Part shown: positions 15,567 to 25,399 of the stretch, piece after piece
Layout: each line of letters begins with the position of its first letter
How positions within the stretch are numbered: position 1 is the first letter of the stretch
The notes under the pieces: generated by a model
Seen by the model: the letters and a program-made list of their open reading frames with translations, nothing else
Told to the model about the DNA's origin: nothing
Database searches by the model: none
From: Chitinophagales bacterium
Lineage (GTDB): Bacteria > Bacteroidota > Bacteroidia > Chitinophagales > JADIYW01
Reading direction: 5' to 3'
DNA: 64,000 bases
Assembly (NCBI GenBank): GCA_020636535.1
Contig: JACJXT010000011.1
Coordinates: 1,860,001-1,924,000 of the forward strand
Translations under genes and position numbers: made by a program

Positions 15567-17027
15567 ATGGTAAACATTTCTCAAATACTAAACATATTAA
15601 ATATTTCTCCAAGTGTTGACTTGTTGCGTTTGCGAAACAAAGAAATAATTATTGAATTTCTTGTACAGGCGTTTTTAAACCAACAAGGAACTATATCAGA
15701 AGAAAAAATCATAACCCAACTTGCAGATTTCTTAGACTCCAGAAAAATTGAAAAGGACGAAGAAAGTGATATTGAGGTATTTGACTCTTACGAAATAAAA
15801 GCCAAAAAGTACATTCAACTTTGGACAAACAAAGGTTTCTTAACCAATTATCCTGATGAACAAGGCGAAGTGTTTTATGAACTATCTGCACATTCAAGCA
15901 AAGTAATAGATTGGTTAGCGAGTTTGAAAAAAGAAGAATTTGTTGGTACAGAATCAAAATTCAATAACATTTTAAATCAATTGAAAGAGTTAGTTGAATT
16001 TACCAACGAAGATACCGAGAAACGCATTCAGTTGTTGGAAGAAAAGAAATTGGAAATTGAACAACAAATTCAAAGAATAAAAATCGGAGAAGATGTGAAA
16101 GTGTTTGAAGAATATGAAATTGTACCACGTTTTAATCAACTCAATCAATCTGCCAAAGAATTATTATCCGACTTTAAAGAAGTTGAAGATAATTTCAAAG
16201 AGATAACCAAAAGTATTTATCAAAAACACGCTGACGGTAGTTTGACTAAAAGTGATATTTTGGAATTTACATTTGATGCTCTTGATGAATTGAAAGACAG
16301 TCAACAAGGAAAAAGTTTTTACGCTTTTTGGTTGTTTATTCTTAATCCTAATTTGCAAAATAAATGGGAAAGTCTTACCAAAGAATTGTATCAAACTTTG
16401 GAAGAAAAAGCTATTCCTGTAAACGATTCGTTTCTGAAAGGAATGAAAAACCACTTGTACAATTCGGGGCGAAAAGTTTATAAAGCCAACGATAAAATGG
16501 CTGAAAAATTAAGCCGTATCATTCGTGAAAGCGAGAGTTCTAAATCGGAAGCAACGAAAAAAATTATTCAAGAAATAAAGAAACAGCTTGTAGAAATTAG
16601 CAAGACACGGAAGAAGCCAGAAATTTCATTTGAGTTAGAAACAAAAATTGAAATCAATATTCCATTTGAACGAAAATTGACAACCGAACAAAGCGAAGAA
16701 GTTATTTACACCAACAAACCAAAAATTGCAGACGAAGACATTACTTCTTCCAATCATTTAGGAAAGTTATTTTCTCAATCCAACATTGACAAAGAATTAT
16801 TGCGGAAAAGAATTAAAGATATTCTGAAAGAGAAATCTCAAACAACACTTTTAGATGTGGTTGAAAATTATGGCGGACTTGAAAAAGGGTTGCCCGAATT
16901 GTTTGGATATATTGGCGTTGTGAATGAATTTAAACACATTATCATTCCTGACAAAACACAGAATATCGTTTTTGATTCTGAAAATAGAAAGCAAATCAAA
17001 ATTCCCGAAATTATTTTGACCAAATGA
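15567..17027 (+). CDS. jetA: Wadjet protein JetA (DUF3375, kleisin-like)
   Basis: The 486-residue protein is the first gene of a JetABCD operon. The start of DUF3375 is plain: SPSVDLLRLRNKEIIIEFL (about 14-32). JetA is the MukF-like kleisin that bridges the JetC ATPase heads and recruits the KITE protein JetB. The N-terminal winged-helix part is followed by a coiled coil near 120-170 (EDTEKRIQLLEEKKLEIEQ) and a long Lys/Glu-rich middle. The C-terminal part (SHLGKLFS-type segment, DVVENYGGLEKGLPELFGYI) is another helical domain. It overlaps jetB by 4 bases (ATGA), so translation is coupled. Wadjet recognises and cleaves small circular plasmids by loop extrusion. Confidence 0.93.
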   Translation: MVNISQILNILNISPSVDLLRLRNKEIIIEFLVQAFLNQQGTISEEKIITQLADFLDSRKIEKDEESDIEVFDSYEIKAKKYIQLWTNKGFLTNYPDEQGEVFYELSAHSSKVIDWLASLKKEEFVGTESKFNNILNQLKELVEFTNEDTEKRIQLLEEKKLEIEQQIQRIKIGEDVKVFEEYEIVPRFNQLNQSAKELLSDFKEVEDNFKEITKSIYQKHADGSLTKSDILEFTFDALDELKDSQQGKSFYAFWLFILNPNLQNKWESLTKELYQTLEEKAIPVNDSFLKGMKNHLYNSGRKVYKANDKMAEKLSRIIRESESSKSEATKKIIQEIKKQLVEISKTRKKPEISFELETKIEINIPFERKLTTEQSEEVIYTNKPKIADEDITSSNHLGKLFSQSNIDKELLRKRIKDILKEKSQTTLLDVVENYGGLEKGLPELFGYIGVVNEFKHIIIPDKTQNIVFDSENRKQIKIPEIILTK

Positions 17028-17602
17028 GTAGCTTGGAAAAAAATATAAAACCATACAGCAAAGCAATAGTAAGATTGCTTAAATCAACTGTAGAACGAAA
17101 CTCAAATGTGTGGGAAGATGTAATCAATTATCAAAACGAAATTCAAGAATACATTAGTCAAATTGGCTTGGAATTAATCGTAAAGAAAGATGAAGGGTTT
17201 GCTTTTGTAAAACAATTTGAAGATAATGAAGGCAATACGCTTGGTTTGGTTCAAAGACGACAAATCGGTTTTGAAACCTCAATTGTATTGGTGGTTTTAA
17301 GACAAAGTTTAGAAGAATTTGACAGCAACCCTACACAATTAGCAACAGAAAAATTTATTACTGATTCTGAAATAAAAGATGAATTAGAATTGTTTTTGCC
17401 TGAAAAATTCAATAGAGTAAAGTTTATCAAAGACTTGAATAAATACATCTCTGATGCAGAAAAATTGGGCTATTTGAAAGAAATAAGCAAAAAAGACAAC
17501 GAAACAAAATATCAGATACACCGCATTATCAAAGAAAAAATCACGCTGGATATATTACAGGATTTTCAAAATAAACTGAAAGAATATGTCAAATCAGTAT
17601 AG
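17024..17602 (+). CDS. jetB: Wadjet protein JetB (DUF4194, MukE/KITE-like)
   Basis: The 192-residue DUF4194 protein is the usual size for JetB and has the family's winged-helix pattern. Landmarks are KAIVRLLKSTVERNSNVWED (13-32), the strand pair LELIVKKDEGFAFVKQF and the QRRQIGFETSIVLVVLRQSL segment, which is strongly conserved in KITE-like subunits. The C-terminal RVKFIKDLNKYISDAEKLGYL helix also fits. JetB dimers bind the JetA kleisin. The gene overlaps jetA by 4 bases and jetC by 17 bases. Order, overlaps and size all identify it. Confidence 0.92.
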   Translation: MSSLEKNIKPYSKAIVRLLKSTVERNSNVWEDVINYQNEIQEYISQIGLELIVKKDEGFAFVKQFEDNEGNTLGLVQRRQIGFETSIVLVVLRQSLEEFDSNPTQLATEKFITDSEIKDELELFLPEKFNRVKFIKDLNKYISDAEKLGYLKEISKKDNETKYQIHRIIKEKITLDILQDFQNKLKEYVKSV

Positions 17603-20600
17603 CATTTATGCCACAAGTTCTGACAAAGCAGGTTTCAGACTTCAATATATGGAAGTTTACAACTGGGGAACTTTTGATGAGAAAGTTTTTAGAATAAATC
17701 CGAAAGGAAATAATTCTCTTTTAACTGGTGCAAACGCATCGGGAAAAAGCACCTACATTGATGCTTTGCTGACTTTGATTGTTCCTGCAAAGAAAGACCG
17801 TTTTTACAATCAATCATCAGGTGTTGAGAAAAAAGGTGATCGCACCGAAGAAACTTATGTGTTAGGGCATTACGGCAACATTCAAGAAGAAGGAAAAACA
17901 TCTGCTTCTACTCAAAAGTTGCGTAATACAAATACTTATTCCGTAATCCTTGCCCATTTTGAAAATACAGATACTAAAAGAATTACACTATTTCAAGTTC
18001 GTTGGTTTTCAAACAACGAATTAAGGCGACAATTCGGAATTGCTTTCGTTCCATTAGAAATTGAAAAAGATTTCAGCCAGTTTGACGGAAAAGGAACTTG
18101 GAAAAAAAGATTGGACAAAACATACAATTCAAACGCAACTAAAAAGAAAATTGAATTTATAGACGGACCAACAGCTTATGCAGAACGAATGTCAAATCTA
18201 TTCGGTATGCGTTCTATAAAGGCCTTGAGCTTATTCAACCAAGTTGTTGGCGTGAAAGTGCTGGAAGATTTAGACGAGTTTATCAGAACAAATATGTTGG
18301 AGGAGCAAGATGCAGAATTAGAATTTATCCAACTTAAAGAAAGTTTTTTGACTTTAATGGACGCTAAAACCAACATTGAAAAAGCCAAGGAGCAAATCAA
18401 ACAATTAACACCAATCAATGAAATTGCGATAACACTAACCAACATCAAAGCAGATTTATACCGATTAGAAAAATCAAAAGAAACGGCTGTTTATTGGTTT
18501 GCAAAGAAAGGTGTTGAGTTAGGCGAAAAGGAATTGGAGAATTGTAAGCAAGAATTGAAACGATTGAATGATGAATTAGGCGGATTGCGAGATAAGGAAG
18601 AGAAACTAAAACAAGAGGAAAGAACGATTTCAATATCTATTGAAAAAGATGAAGTTGGAAGTAAAATCAATGAATTAGAAAAAGAAATCAAACAACTTGA
18701 CAGAAGCAAGGAATTAAGAAGTAGCAAGCTTGACGAATACAACAAGGTTGCTCAAAACATTGAACTGAATACCCACCCAAGTGAAGAAACTTTTAGTGCC
18801 AATAGAGAAAAAGCAAAGCAGTTAAAACAAAGCACACAACAAAAAATTGATGATGAAAGTGAAAATCTTCGTGCTTTGAAGAATAATGCAGATGATTTGG
18901 AGAAATCGACCAACGAATTGGTAATAACCATTCAAACACTTCAAAAGAACAAAAACAATATTGCTGGGCGTGAAGCCGAAATCCGAGATGAAATTATTGC
19001 ACACATTGGAGCAGGCCACGAAGAAATTCCTTTTATAGGCGAACTCATCAAAGTAAAAGAAGATGAATTGGCATGGGAATCTTCAATCGAAAAAGTATTG
19101 CACAATTTTGCTTTGCGATTGATTGTTCCGCCAAAGTATTATACACAAGTAAACCAATATGTGAACAGTAATAATTTGAGAGGCAGAATTCGTTATGATA
19201 AATATGAAGAGCAAGATTATCTTAAAAACCTACGACACAAGGAAATCAACGAAAAATCTTTAATCAATAAAATTGATATAAAACCAAAAACACAATACAA
19301 CGAATGGATTGAAGACTATTTAGAAAATCAATTTGATTTTGTTTGCGTGGATAATCTTGCCGAATTTGAACGCCATTCTGAAATGGCACTTACCCAAAGT
19401 GGTTTAATAAAATTCAAAAGAGGAAAACACGAAAAAGACGACCGTCCACACATTACCAGAAAAGAAAACTATGTTTTAGGTTGGGACAACAAAGAGAAAA
19501 TTGCGGTATTAAAGAAGGAATTGACCAATCTGCAAAACCAGCAAACTGAAAATAAAAAAGCAATAACAAGTAAAAATGATGAAATAAAAAAATTAGGAAC
19601 ATTCAAAGATGAATGCCATAACTTGTTTTCAAAATTTGAAAAATACGATGATATAAATTGGCAGACATATGCCCAAGAAATTCATGAAAAAGAAAAATTG
19701 AAAGCAGACTTAGAAAAAACCAATGACCGAGTAAAAATGTTGCAAGAGCAATTAGAAAAGGTTCAAAAAGATTTAAAACAGCTTTTGGAAGTTGATATTA
19801 AGAATAAAGACAGAGAATTTTTTCAAACCGAAGAAAGACAAAAAAGTATTGGCAAAACAATATCGGATAACAAATCAATTAGTGATCCTTTGGGAAATAT
19901 TGATATTTCTGCATTTGAAACGCAAAATCCAAATTTGTTGAACATTAGATACTCAAATTTTGAAACAAGTCGTAAAAATTTCCAAGACGAAAATTCAAAG
20001 GAGACAAAAAAACTTGAAGAACAAAAAGGAGAAAACGAGAATGAAGTAAGAATTAAAATAAACGCTTTTAAACAGCCGTCAGAAGAAATTTTAGGCAAAT
20101 TTAAAGATTGGCGTTCCGATGTTAATTCGCTTCCTGATTCAACACATTTGGAATTAATCAGTGAATATCAAAGCTTTTTGAACAAATTAAAACAAGACAA
20201 TCTTCCGAAATTTGATAAAAAATTCAACGATTATCTTCAAGAAACCATTACCAACAAAGTTGGTGATTTTAGGATGTTCTTTGAAAACTGGTCGGATTCA
20301 ATCAAAGAAAACATCAGACATTTGAATGATTCTTTGAAAGAAATAGATTTTAAAAGCAATCCTAAAACATACATTCAACTTGTTGCACCCAATAAAATTA
20401 ATGATGAAGTAAAAGAGTTTAGAAAACTATTGGACGAAGCTGTTCCCAATGTTTATCAAATGGAAAAAACAATTGAAGGAAGAGAATATCACTTTAATAA
20501 TCATATTCATCCATTTATAGAAAAGTTGGACAAAGAAGAATGGCGTAAAAAAGTAATGGATGTTCGTTTTTGGTTTAGCTACAAAGCCGAAGAGTTTTAC

Positions 20601-20993
20601 AAAGAAACTAATAAAAAATTCAAGACCTACGAAGCAATGGGGCAACTTTCTGGTGGAGAAAAGGCACAACTTACCTATACGATTTTAGGTTCTGCAATCG
20701 CTTATCAGTTTGGTTTAACAAACGAAGGTTTACAAACGAACTCTTTCCGATTTATTGCCATTGACGAAGCCTTTAAAGCACAAGACGAAGACAAAGCACG
20801 CTACTTGATTACGCTTTGCAAACAACTTCATTTACAATTATTAGTAGTTACACCAAGTGATAATATTCACATTGTCGAGAATGATATTTCTTTTGTTCAC
20901 TTTGTAGAACGCAAAGAGGAAAGACATTCTTGGCTGTACGATATGCCGATTGAGCAATTCAAAGAAGAAAAAGCGAATTATCTGAATAAATGA
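17586..20993 (+). CDS. jetC: Wadjet protein JetC (SMC/MukB-like ATPase)
   Basis: This 1135-residue SMC-type motor drives DNA loop extrusion in the Wadjet complex. The Walker A loop GANASGKST is at 48-56. Two long coiled-coil arms (about 240-470 and 640-900) enclose a hinge-like domain near 470-620 (IPFIGELIKVKEDELAWES). The C-terminal head has the ABC signature LSGGEKAQLT at about 1021-1030 and Walker B FRFIAIDEAF, with the catalytic Glu near 1061. Its start lies 17 bases inside jetB; no better start exists before the conserved RLQYMEVYNWGTFDE. It overlaps jetD by 4 bases. All catalytic motifs are intact, so the system should be functional. Confidence 0.95.
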   Translation: MSNQYSIYATSSDKAGFRLQYMEVYNWGTFDEKVFRINPKGNNSLLTGANASGKSTYIDALLTLIVPAKKDRFYNQSSGVEKKGDRTEETYVLGHYGNIQEEGKTSASTQKLRNTNTYSVILAHFENTDTKRITLFQVRWFSNNELRRQFGIAFVPLEIEKDFSQFDGKGTWKKRLDKTYNSNATKKKIEFIDGPTAYAERMSNLFGMRSIKALSLFNQVVGVKVLEDLDEFIRTNMLEEQDAELEFIQLKESFLTLMDAKTNIEKAKEQIKQLTPINEIAITLTNIKADLYRLEKSKETAVYWFAKKGVELGEKELENCKQELKRLNDELGGLRDKEEKLKQEERTISISIEKDEVGSKINELEKEIKQLDRSKELRSSKLDEYNKVAQNIELNTHPSEETFSANREKAKQLKQSTQQKIDDESENLRALKNNADDLEKSTNELVITIQTLQKNKNNIAGREAEIRDEIIAHIGAGHEEIPFIGELIKVKEDELAWESSIEKVLHNFALRLIVPPKYYTQVNQYVNSNNLRGRIRYDKYEEQDYLKNLRHKEINEKSLINKIDIKPKTQYNEWIEDYLENQFDFVCVDNLAEFERHSEMALTQSGLIKFKRGKHEKDDRPHITRKENYVLGWDNKEKIAVLKKELTNLQNQQTENKKAITSKNDEIKKLGTFKDECHNLFSKFEKYDDINWQTYAQEIHEKEKLKADLEKTNDRVKMLQEQLEKVQKDLKQLLEVDIKNKDREFFQTEERQKSIGKTISDNKSISDPLGNIDISAFETQNPNLLNIRYSNFETSRKNFQDENSKETKKLEEQKGENENEVRIKINAFKQPSEEILGKFKDWRSDVNSLPDSTHLELISEYQSFLNKLKQDNLPKFDKKFNDYLQETITNKVGDFRMFFENWSDSIKENIRHLNDSLKEIDFKSNPKTYIQLVAPNKINDEVKEFRKLLDEAVPNVYQMEKTIEGREYHFNNHIHPFIEKLDKEEWRKKVMDVRFWFSYKAEEFYKETNKKFKTYEAMGQLSGGEKAQLTYTILGSAIAYQFGLTNEGLQTNSFRFIAIDEAFKAQDEDKARYLITLCKQLHLQLLVVTPSDNIHIVENDISFVHFVERKEERHSWLYDMPIEQFKEEKANYLNK

Positions 20994-22138
20994 TTACGCC
21001 AAAAGAAATAAAAGAGAAAACTGAAAGAAAGTATATTTCTTTTCTTCAATCATTGGTTAAGCAGAAATCTTTTGAAAAATTGGTTATTCGTGGCGATAAA
21101 TCTTATACCAAATCATCATTACCCGAATTTGAAAAAGAAATTCAACAAATCATAAGTCAATCCAAAGAGAAAAAAGGTTTTGGCTACATTTTGGAATTTC
21201 AACAAGTAAAAACAAAATCATTAGGCACACAAGATTTGCCTATTGCAATTTACTTTGATGCTGAAATAGATTTTTTGAGATTTTTAGGTAAAGAAAAAGA
21301 AGTAGATTTATTCAAATCAAGCGTTGAGAAAATCACTAATGAATTTCCCGAATTAAAGGAATGGATAATCAAAAACCCGAAAAAGGTTATTGACAATGCA
21401 AATGAATGGGAAAACATTTTGAAAGTGTGTAAATACTTTAAACAAAATCCTAAACCAAACTTATACATAAGAGAATTACCAATAAAAGCTCACACAAAAT
21501 TCGTTGAAAGAAATCAAAGCGTAATTAAAGATTTGCTTGACATTCTTATTTCAGAACACATCAATACAGATGAAAAGCAGTTTGAGAAAAGATTTAACTT
21601 AAAATACGCTGAACCTCAAATTAGGTTTAAAGTTCTTGACAAGGAAATCAGTCAAAAATTCTTTTCAGGACTTGATGATATTGCAATTACTATAAGCCAA
21701 TTTGAAGAACTTAATTTGCCAATAAATAGAGCAATCGTTTTTGAGAATAAAACAACTTTTTATACAGCACTGACACTTCCTAAAATGAATAAGACTATTG
21801 CTATTTTTGGAAGTGGTTTTAGTGTTCACAATCTTAAAAATGTTCGTTGGTTTGACAATCTTGAATTGCTTTATTGGGGTGACATTGATGTACAAGGTTT
21901 TGAAATTTTGTCGCAATTCAGAAATTATTTTTTACAGACAAAAAGTGTTTTAATGGACAAACAAACCTTTGACAAGTTTTTTGAAGACGATAATGGAACA
22001 CCTACAAATATTTCAACAAACCTTAATTTAACAGACAAAGAACAAGAGCTTTACGACATTTTGAAAACAAATAATTGGAGACTTGAACAAGAGAAAATTT
22101 CATTAGAATATGTAAATAAATACCTTGAAAATGAATAA
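20990..22138 (+). CDS. jetD: Wadjet protein JetD (DUF3322/DUF2220, Toprim nuclease)
   Basis: The 382-residue protein is the nuclease subunit that cuts the plasmid when the extruding complex stalls. The DUF3322 part covers about 1-215. The C-terminal DUF2220 part is a Toprim fold related to topoisomerase VI A subunits, with Glu252 in IVFENKTTF and the Asp-x-Asp pair Asp298/Asp300 in LLYWGDIDVQGFEIL, which bind the metal. No residue of the Toprim triad is missing. It is the last gene; after the stop no U-tailed hairpin is obvious for over 200 bases. The ATGA overlap with jetC makes all four genes one coupled unit. Confidence 0.94.
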   Translation: MITPKEIKEKTERKYISFLQSLVKQKSFEKLVIRGDKSYTKSSLPEFEKEIQQIISQSKEKKGFGYILEFQQVKTKSLGTQDLPIAIYFDAEIDFLRFLGKEKEVDLFKSSVEKITNEFPELKEWIIKNPKKVIDNANEWENILKVCKYFKQNPKPNLYIRELPIKAHTKFVERNQSVIKDLLDILISEHINTDEKQFEKRFNLKYAEPQIRFKVLDKEISQKFFSGLDDIAITISQFEELNLPINRAIVFENKTTFYTALTLPKMNKTIAIFGSGFSVHNLKNVRWFDNLELLYWGDIDVQGFEILSQFRNYFLQTKSVLMDKQTFDKFFEDDNGTPTNISTNLNLTDKEQELYDILKTNNWRLEQEKISLEYVNKYLENE

Positions 22139-22454
22139 GCCAACCCTTCACGATTAACATACATTGCCAAGCCGCTCAAGTCAATACGAAAACCAAAACT
22201 TATTTTACATTGATTGTTAGTTTTTTGCATTAAGTTATTTAACTTGAGTTATGGATTAGAATAGTTTGAATAAACTAGCAATTATTAGAAAAAGAGCGTA
22301 TTTGCAAGCAGATGAAAGTAGCGAAGTAATCTACTTTATAGCAGTTCATGGTTTGAGATTGCCTGTCTCTACCTGTCGGCAGACATCGTACCGACAGGTA
22401 GACCACAATTTTGTTCCTACTTCTCAAAATTTCGCAATGAAGATAGGAGAACTT
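22139..22454. other. Non-coding gap after Wadjet with a palindromic repeat
   Basis: TCTACCTGTCGG (22368-22379) and CCGACAGGTAGA (22391-22402) form a perfect 12-bp stem with an 11-base loop. A smaller AAGTT-ATTT-AACTT hairpin is near 22235. A 65-codon frame crosses the region but contains the palindrome and shows no family features. The Wadjet operon and rel converge here, so the large palindrome may act as a two-way transcription stop, although it lacks a T-run. Confidence 0.5.
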
Positions 22455-24695
22455 TTAATCTAATTCTCTTTTGGCTGAAATTAATCCTTTTAAATTATTG
22501 ATGTTTTCTAATAACTTTTTAAGTTGGTCGTTATTGCGAACAAAAACTTCTATATATCCTTCAAACACGCCATCTTTAGATTCTAAAAATATAGACTTCA
22601 TATTGAGTTTCATGTTTTGCGAAATAACTCGTGTTAGCTTTGCAATAACACCCATATTATCTAAACCTGTAACATTAATCTTTGTGAGAAATGGTGCTTC
22701 TTTTACTTTCCAACGCGTATTTACAATTCTGTTAGCATGACGAGATGCTAAGTTGATTAAGTTATTACAGCTTGTTCTGTGTACTTTTATAACACCATCT
22801 ATTGTTAAGAAACCAGAAACATCATCACCTGGAATTGGATTGCAGCAATTGGCGTATTCAAACGGAATTCTTTGATTGTCGTTATCATAAATAACTAGCT
22901 CTAAGTTTTTTGCTTTGTCTTGCTGTTCTTTGTATTCGTCAACTTCGGCTCTTTGTAGTTTTTCTTTTCTTACTGATTTTGGTTTTGCGACTTCTAATAC
23001 ACCACCATTATTTGGAACATCTGAAATATTATTTAAAAATTTATCATCTGTTCCAACTAGATAATATAAATCTAATGGTGAGTGTACTTTATAAAATTGT
23101 ACGAGTGCTTGTATATTCTCGTCAGTTTGGTTGATTTTTTGTTTCTTCAACTTACGATATAAAATTTCTTTTCCATCTTCTGCAATTCTTCGTTTCTCTT
23201 CTTTTAAAGCATCTTTAATTTTATTTTTTGCTTTAGAAGTTCCTACAAACTTCAACCAGTCTTCGTTGGCAATTGTTTTTTTGGAAGTAATAATTTCAAC
23301 TTGGTCGCCATTATTCAACACATAACTAATTGGTACTAGTTTATTGTTGACTTTAGCTCCGATTGTAGTATTCCCAACATTAGTATGAATATCATAAGCA
23401 AAATCTAAAGCTGTAGCACCAATAGGTAGTAAACGCATCTCTCCTTTTGGTGTAAATACATAAATTTCTTTGTGATATAATTCTAATTTAAAATCATTTA
23501 CAAAGTCTAAAGGATTTTCGTTGGAGTTTTTAATTAACTCTCTTACTTGTAGCAACCACTTTTCTGTTGCTTCTTCATACACATTGGTATTAACAACTGT
23601 AGTTTTTCCTTCTTTATAATTAAAGTGAGCAGCCAAACCTTTTTCAGCAACTTCGTCCATTCTTTCTGTACGAATTTGAATTTCCACCCAACGACCTTTT
23701 GGTCCCATTACCGTTGTATGCAAAGACTCATATCCATTGCTTTTTGGTTTTGATATGTTGTTACGAAATCGTTTGTCGTTGGCAGTATATTTATTAGTTA
23801 CAATAGAAAATGCTTTAAAACTTTCACTTAATTCGTCTTCTTTATTAGGAACATCAAGGACAATTCTAATAGCAAATTTGTCGTATACATCATCAAAGTC
23901 TACTCCTTTTTTCTTCATTTTATTCCAAATAGAAGAAATGGATTTAGGTCGCCCAAAGACTCTCGCCTTCAATCCAGCTTTTTCTAATTCATCAGCAATT
24001 GGTTTAATAAAGTCGTTGATGTATTTGTTGCGTTCTCTTTTGGTATCTTCCAACAATTTAGCAATTTCTTTATATTTTTCTGGTTCAAGATATTTCATTG
24101 CTAAATCTTCTAACTCACCTTTAATATTATACAAACCCAAACGATGTGCTAATGGTGCGTACAAATAGAGTGTTTCAGATGCTGTTTTAATTTGATTTTT
24201 CTTTGAAACACCTTCTAGTGTTCGCATATTGTGTAATCTGTCAGCAATTTTTATAAGGATTACTCTAATATCATCAGAAAGTGTAATGAGTATTTTTCTA
24301 TAATTTTCTGCTTGTGATGATAGTGTTTGATGCGAAATTTGGTCAATTTTAGTTAATCCATCTATAATTTTTGCAATGGTTTCGCCAAACTCTCTTTTAA
24401 TTTGGTCTAGCGTTACATCAGTATCTTCAACAGTATCGTGTAGTAAAGCACAAATAACAGCATTGGTATCTAAGCCAATATCTTCTGCTACAATTTTAGC
24501 GACAGCAATTGGATGATGTATGTATGGTTCACCAGATTTTCTTCTTTGAGTTTTATGTGCTTCTACAGCCATTTCAAATGCATGACGAATGCGTTTATCA
24601 TCGCCTTTTTGCATGCGAGGTCGTGCTAGTCGTAGCAACTGTCTATAATCTTTAATGATTTCTTTTCTTTCTTTTTCTTCGTCAATTACCAGCAT
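22455..24695 (-). CDS. Bifunctional (p)ppGpp synthetase/hydrolase, RelA/SpoT family
   Basis: The 746-residue RSH protein has all the usual domains. The HD hydrolase domain shows KSGEPYIHHPIAVAK (53-67) and ALLHDTVEDTDV (83-94), with the catalytic His-Asp pair intact, so it should degrade (p)ppGpp. The synthetase domain has PKSISSIWNKM, VYDKFAIRIVLD, SNGYESLHTTV and VEIQIRT. A TGS domain (VFTPKGEMRLLPIGATALDF) and a C-terminal ACT domain follow, with a zinc-finger-like YANCCNPIPGDD between them. It is the only RSH gene in this window. It is set apart from the upstream OmpH-like gene by a strong terminator, so it has its own promoter. Confidence 0.95.
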   Translation of the reverse strand: MLVIDEEKERKEIIKDYRQLLRLARPRMQKGDDKRIRHAFEMAVEAHKTQRRKSGEPYIHHPIAVAKIVAEDIGLDTNAVICALLHDTVEDTDVTLDQIKREFGETIAKIIDGLTKIDQISHQTLSSQAENYRKILITLSDDIRVILIKIADRLHNMRTLEGVSKKNQIKTASETLYLYAPLAHRLGLYNIKGELEDLAMKYLEPEKYKEIAKLLEDTKRERNKYINDFIKPIADELEKAGLKARVFGRPKSISSIWNKMKKKGVDFDDVYDKFAIRIVLDVPNKEDELSESFKAFSIVTNKYTANDKRFRNNISKPKSNGYESLHTTVMGPKGRWVEIQIRTERMDEVAEKGLAAHFNYKEGKTTVVNTNVYEEATEKWLLQVRELIKNSNENPLDFVNDFKLELYHKEIYVFTPKGEMRLLPIGATALDFAYDIHTNVGNTTIGAKVNNKLVPISYVLNNGDQVEIITSKKTIANEDWLKFVGTSKAKNKIKDALKEEKRRIAEDGKEILYRKLKKQKINQTDENIQALVQFYKVHSPLDLYYLVGTDDKFLNNISDVPNNGGVLEVAKPKSVRKEKLQRAEVDEYKEQQDKAKNLELVIYDNDNQRIPFEYANCCNPIPGDDVSGFLTIDGVIKVHRTSCNNLINLASRHANRIVNTRWKVKEAPFLTKINVTGLDNMGVIAKLTRVISQNMKLNMKSIFLESKDGVFEGYIEVFVRNNDQLKKLLENINNLKGLISAKRELD

Positions 24696-24705
24696 ACATT
24701 AAAGA

Positions 24706-24732
24706 TAAAAAAAGCTACCCAAAAGGTAGCTT
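24706..24732 (-). terminator. Rho-independent terminator after the OmpH-like gene
   Basis: On the minus strand AAGCTACC and GGTAGCTT form a stem around a five-base loop, followed by seven T. It lies 14 bases after the OmpH-like stop and just before the rel start. Confidence 0.88.
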
Positions 24733-24745
24733 AAACAATATTAAG

Positions 24746-25354
24746 TTACTTTTTCTTTTTTTCGTACTGTTCGTTCATACCATTTATTATATCTTCTGTA
24801 ATATCATAATTAGTATCTGTATACAATAAATTGGGCGATTCTTTAGTAAAAGGCAAAATATAAGCGTACTTATTATCTGCATTATATTCCTTTAAATAGT
24901 CAATAATACTTTGCATCAACTCTTTATTAAATGCATCTGTTTTTTTAACTAGTTTTTCTGTCAAATTTTGTGCTTTTTGTTCTAAAGCTTGTTGTTTTTT
25001 CATCATGGTTTCCTGAGCTTTATAATAATCTTCCTCAGTCATGGTGTTTAATTTCTGCTGATAAGAGTTTGCCAAACTTTCTAAGGATTTTTGTTCTTTT
25101 TCTATAGTATAGTTAATGGCATCTTGCTCTTTCTCAATTTCTTTCTTTTTCACTTGATAATAAGTATAATTCTCTTGAAAGCTGTCTATATCAAAGTAAG
25201 CAATTATTTGTCCAGTTTGATTATTATCTGACTTAACTGTCTTTACAGTTGTAGATTTTGTTGTACTAGCATTGTTTCCTTTAAAGTGTAAAAAGAATAA
25301 AACGCCTACTAATAAAAATAAAATTGCATTGAGTATTAAAGATAAATTTTTCAT
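24746..25354 (-). CDS. OmpH/Skp-like periplasmic chaperone
   Basis: The 202-residue protein begins with one hydrophobic segment (LSLILNAILFLLVGVLFFL) that is either an uncleaved membrane anchor or a signal peptide. After a Ser/Thr/Lys linker comes IIAYFDIDSFQENY, the strand that starts the Skp core, then about 100 residues of Lys/Glu/Gln-rich coiled coil (DYYKAQETMMKKQQALEQKA). The C-terminal part (YILPFTKESPNLLYTDTNYD) matches the second half of the Skp core. OmpH/Skp proteins hold unfolded outer-membrane proteins in the periplasm. The usual partner bamA is not adjacent here, and the retained N-terminal anchor is typical of Bacteroidota homologues. Confidence 0.8.
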   Translation of the reverse strand: MKNLSLILNAILFLLVGVLFFLHFKGNNASTTKSTTVKTVKSDNNQTGQIIAYFDIDSFQENYTYYQVKKKEIEKEQDAINYTIEKEQKSLESLANSYQQKLNTMTEEDYYKAQETMMKKQQALEQKAQNLTEKLVKKTDAFNKELMQSIIDYLKEYNADNKYAYILPFTKESPNLLYTDTNYDITEDIINGMNEQYEKKKK

Positions 25355-25358
25355 GGCA

Positions 25359-25366
25359 CAAAATTA
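25359..25366 (-). promoter_or_regulatory. Candidate -7 box (TAATTTTG) for the OmpH-like gene
   Basis: On the minus strand TAATTTTG is only 5 bases from the ATG, so the transcript would be leaderless or nearly so. Confidence 0.45.
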
Positions 25367-25399
25367 ACCATTTATTTTTATTAATTATTTAAAAAGTAT

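Noticed and set aside
22266..22463. 65-codon frame after the Wadjet operon
   Set aside because: It runs through a perfect palindrome and overlaps the rel 3' end; no family features or promoter.
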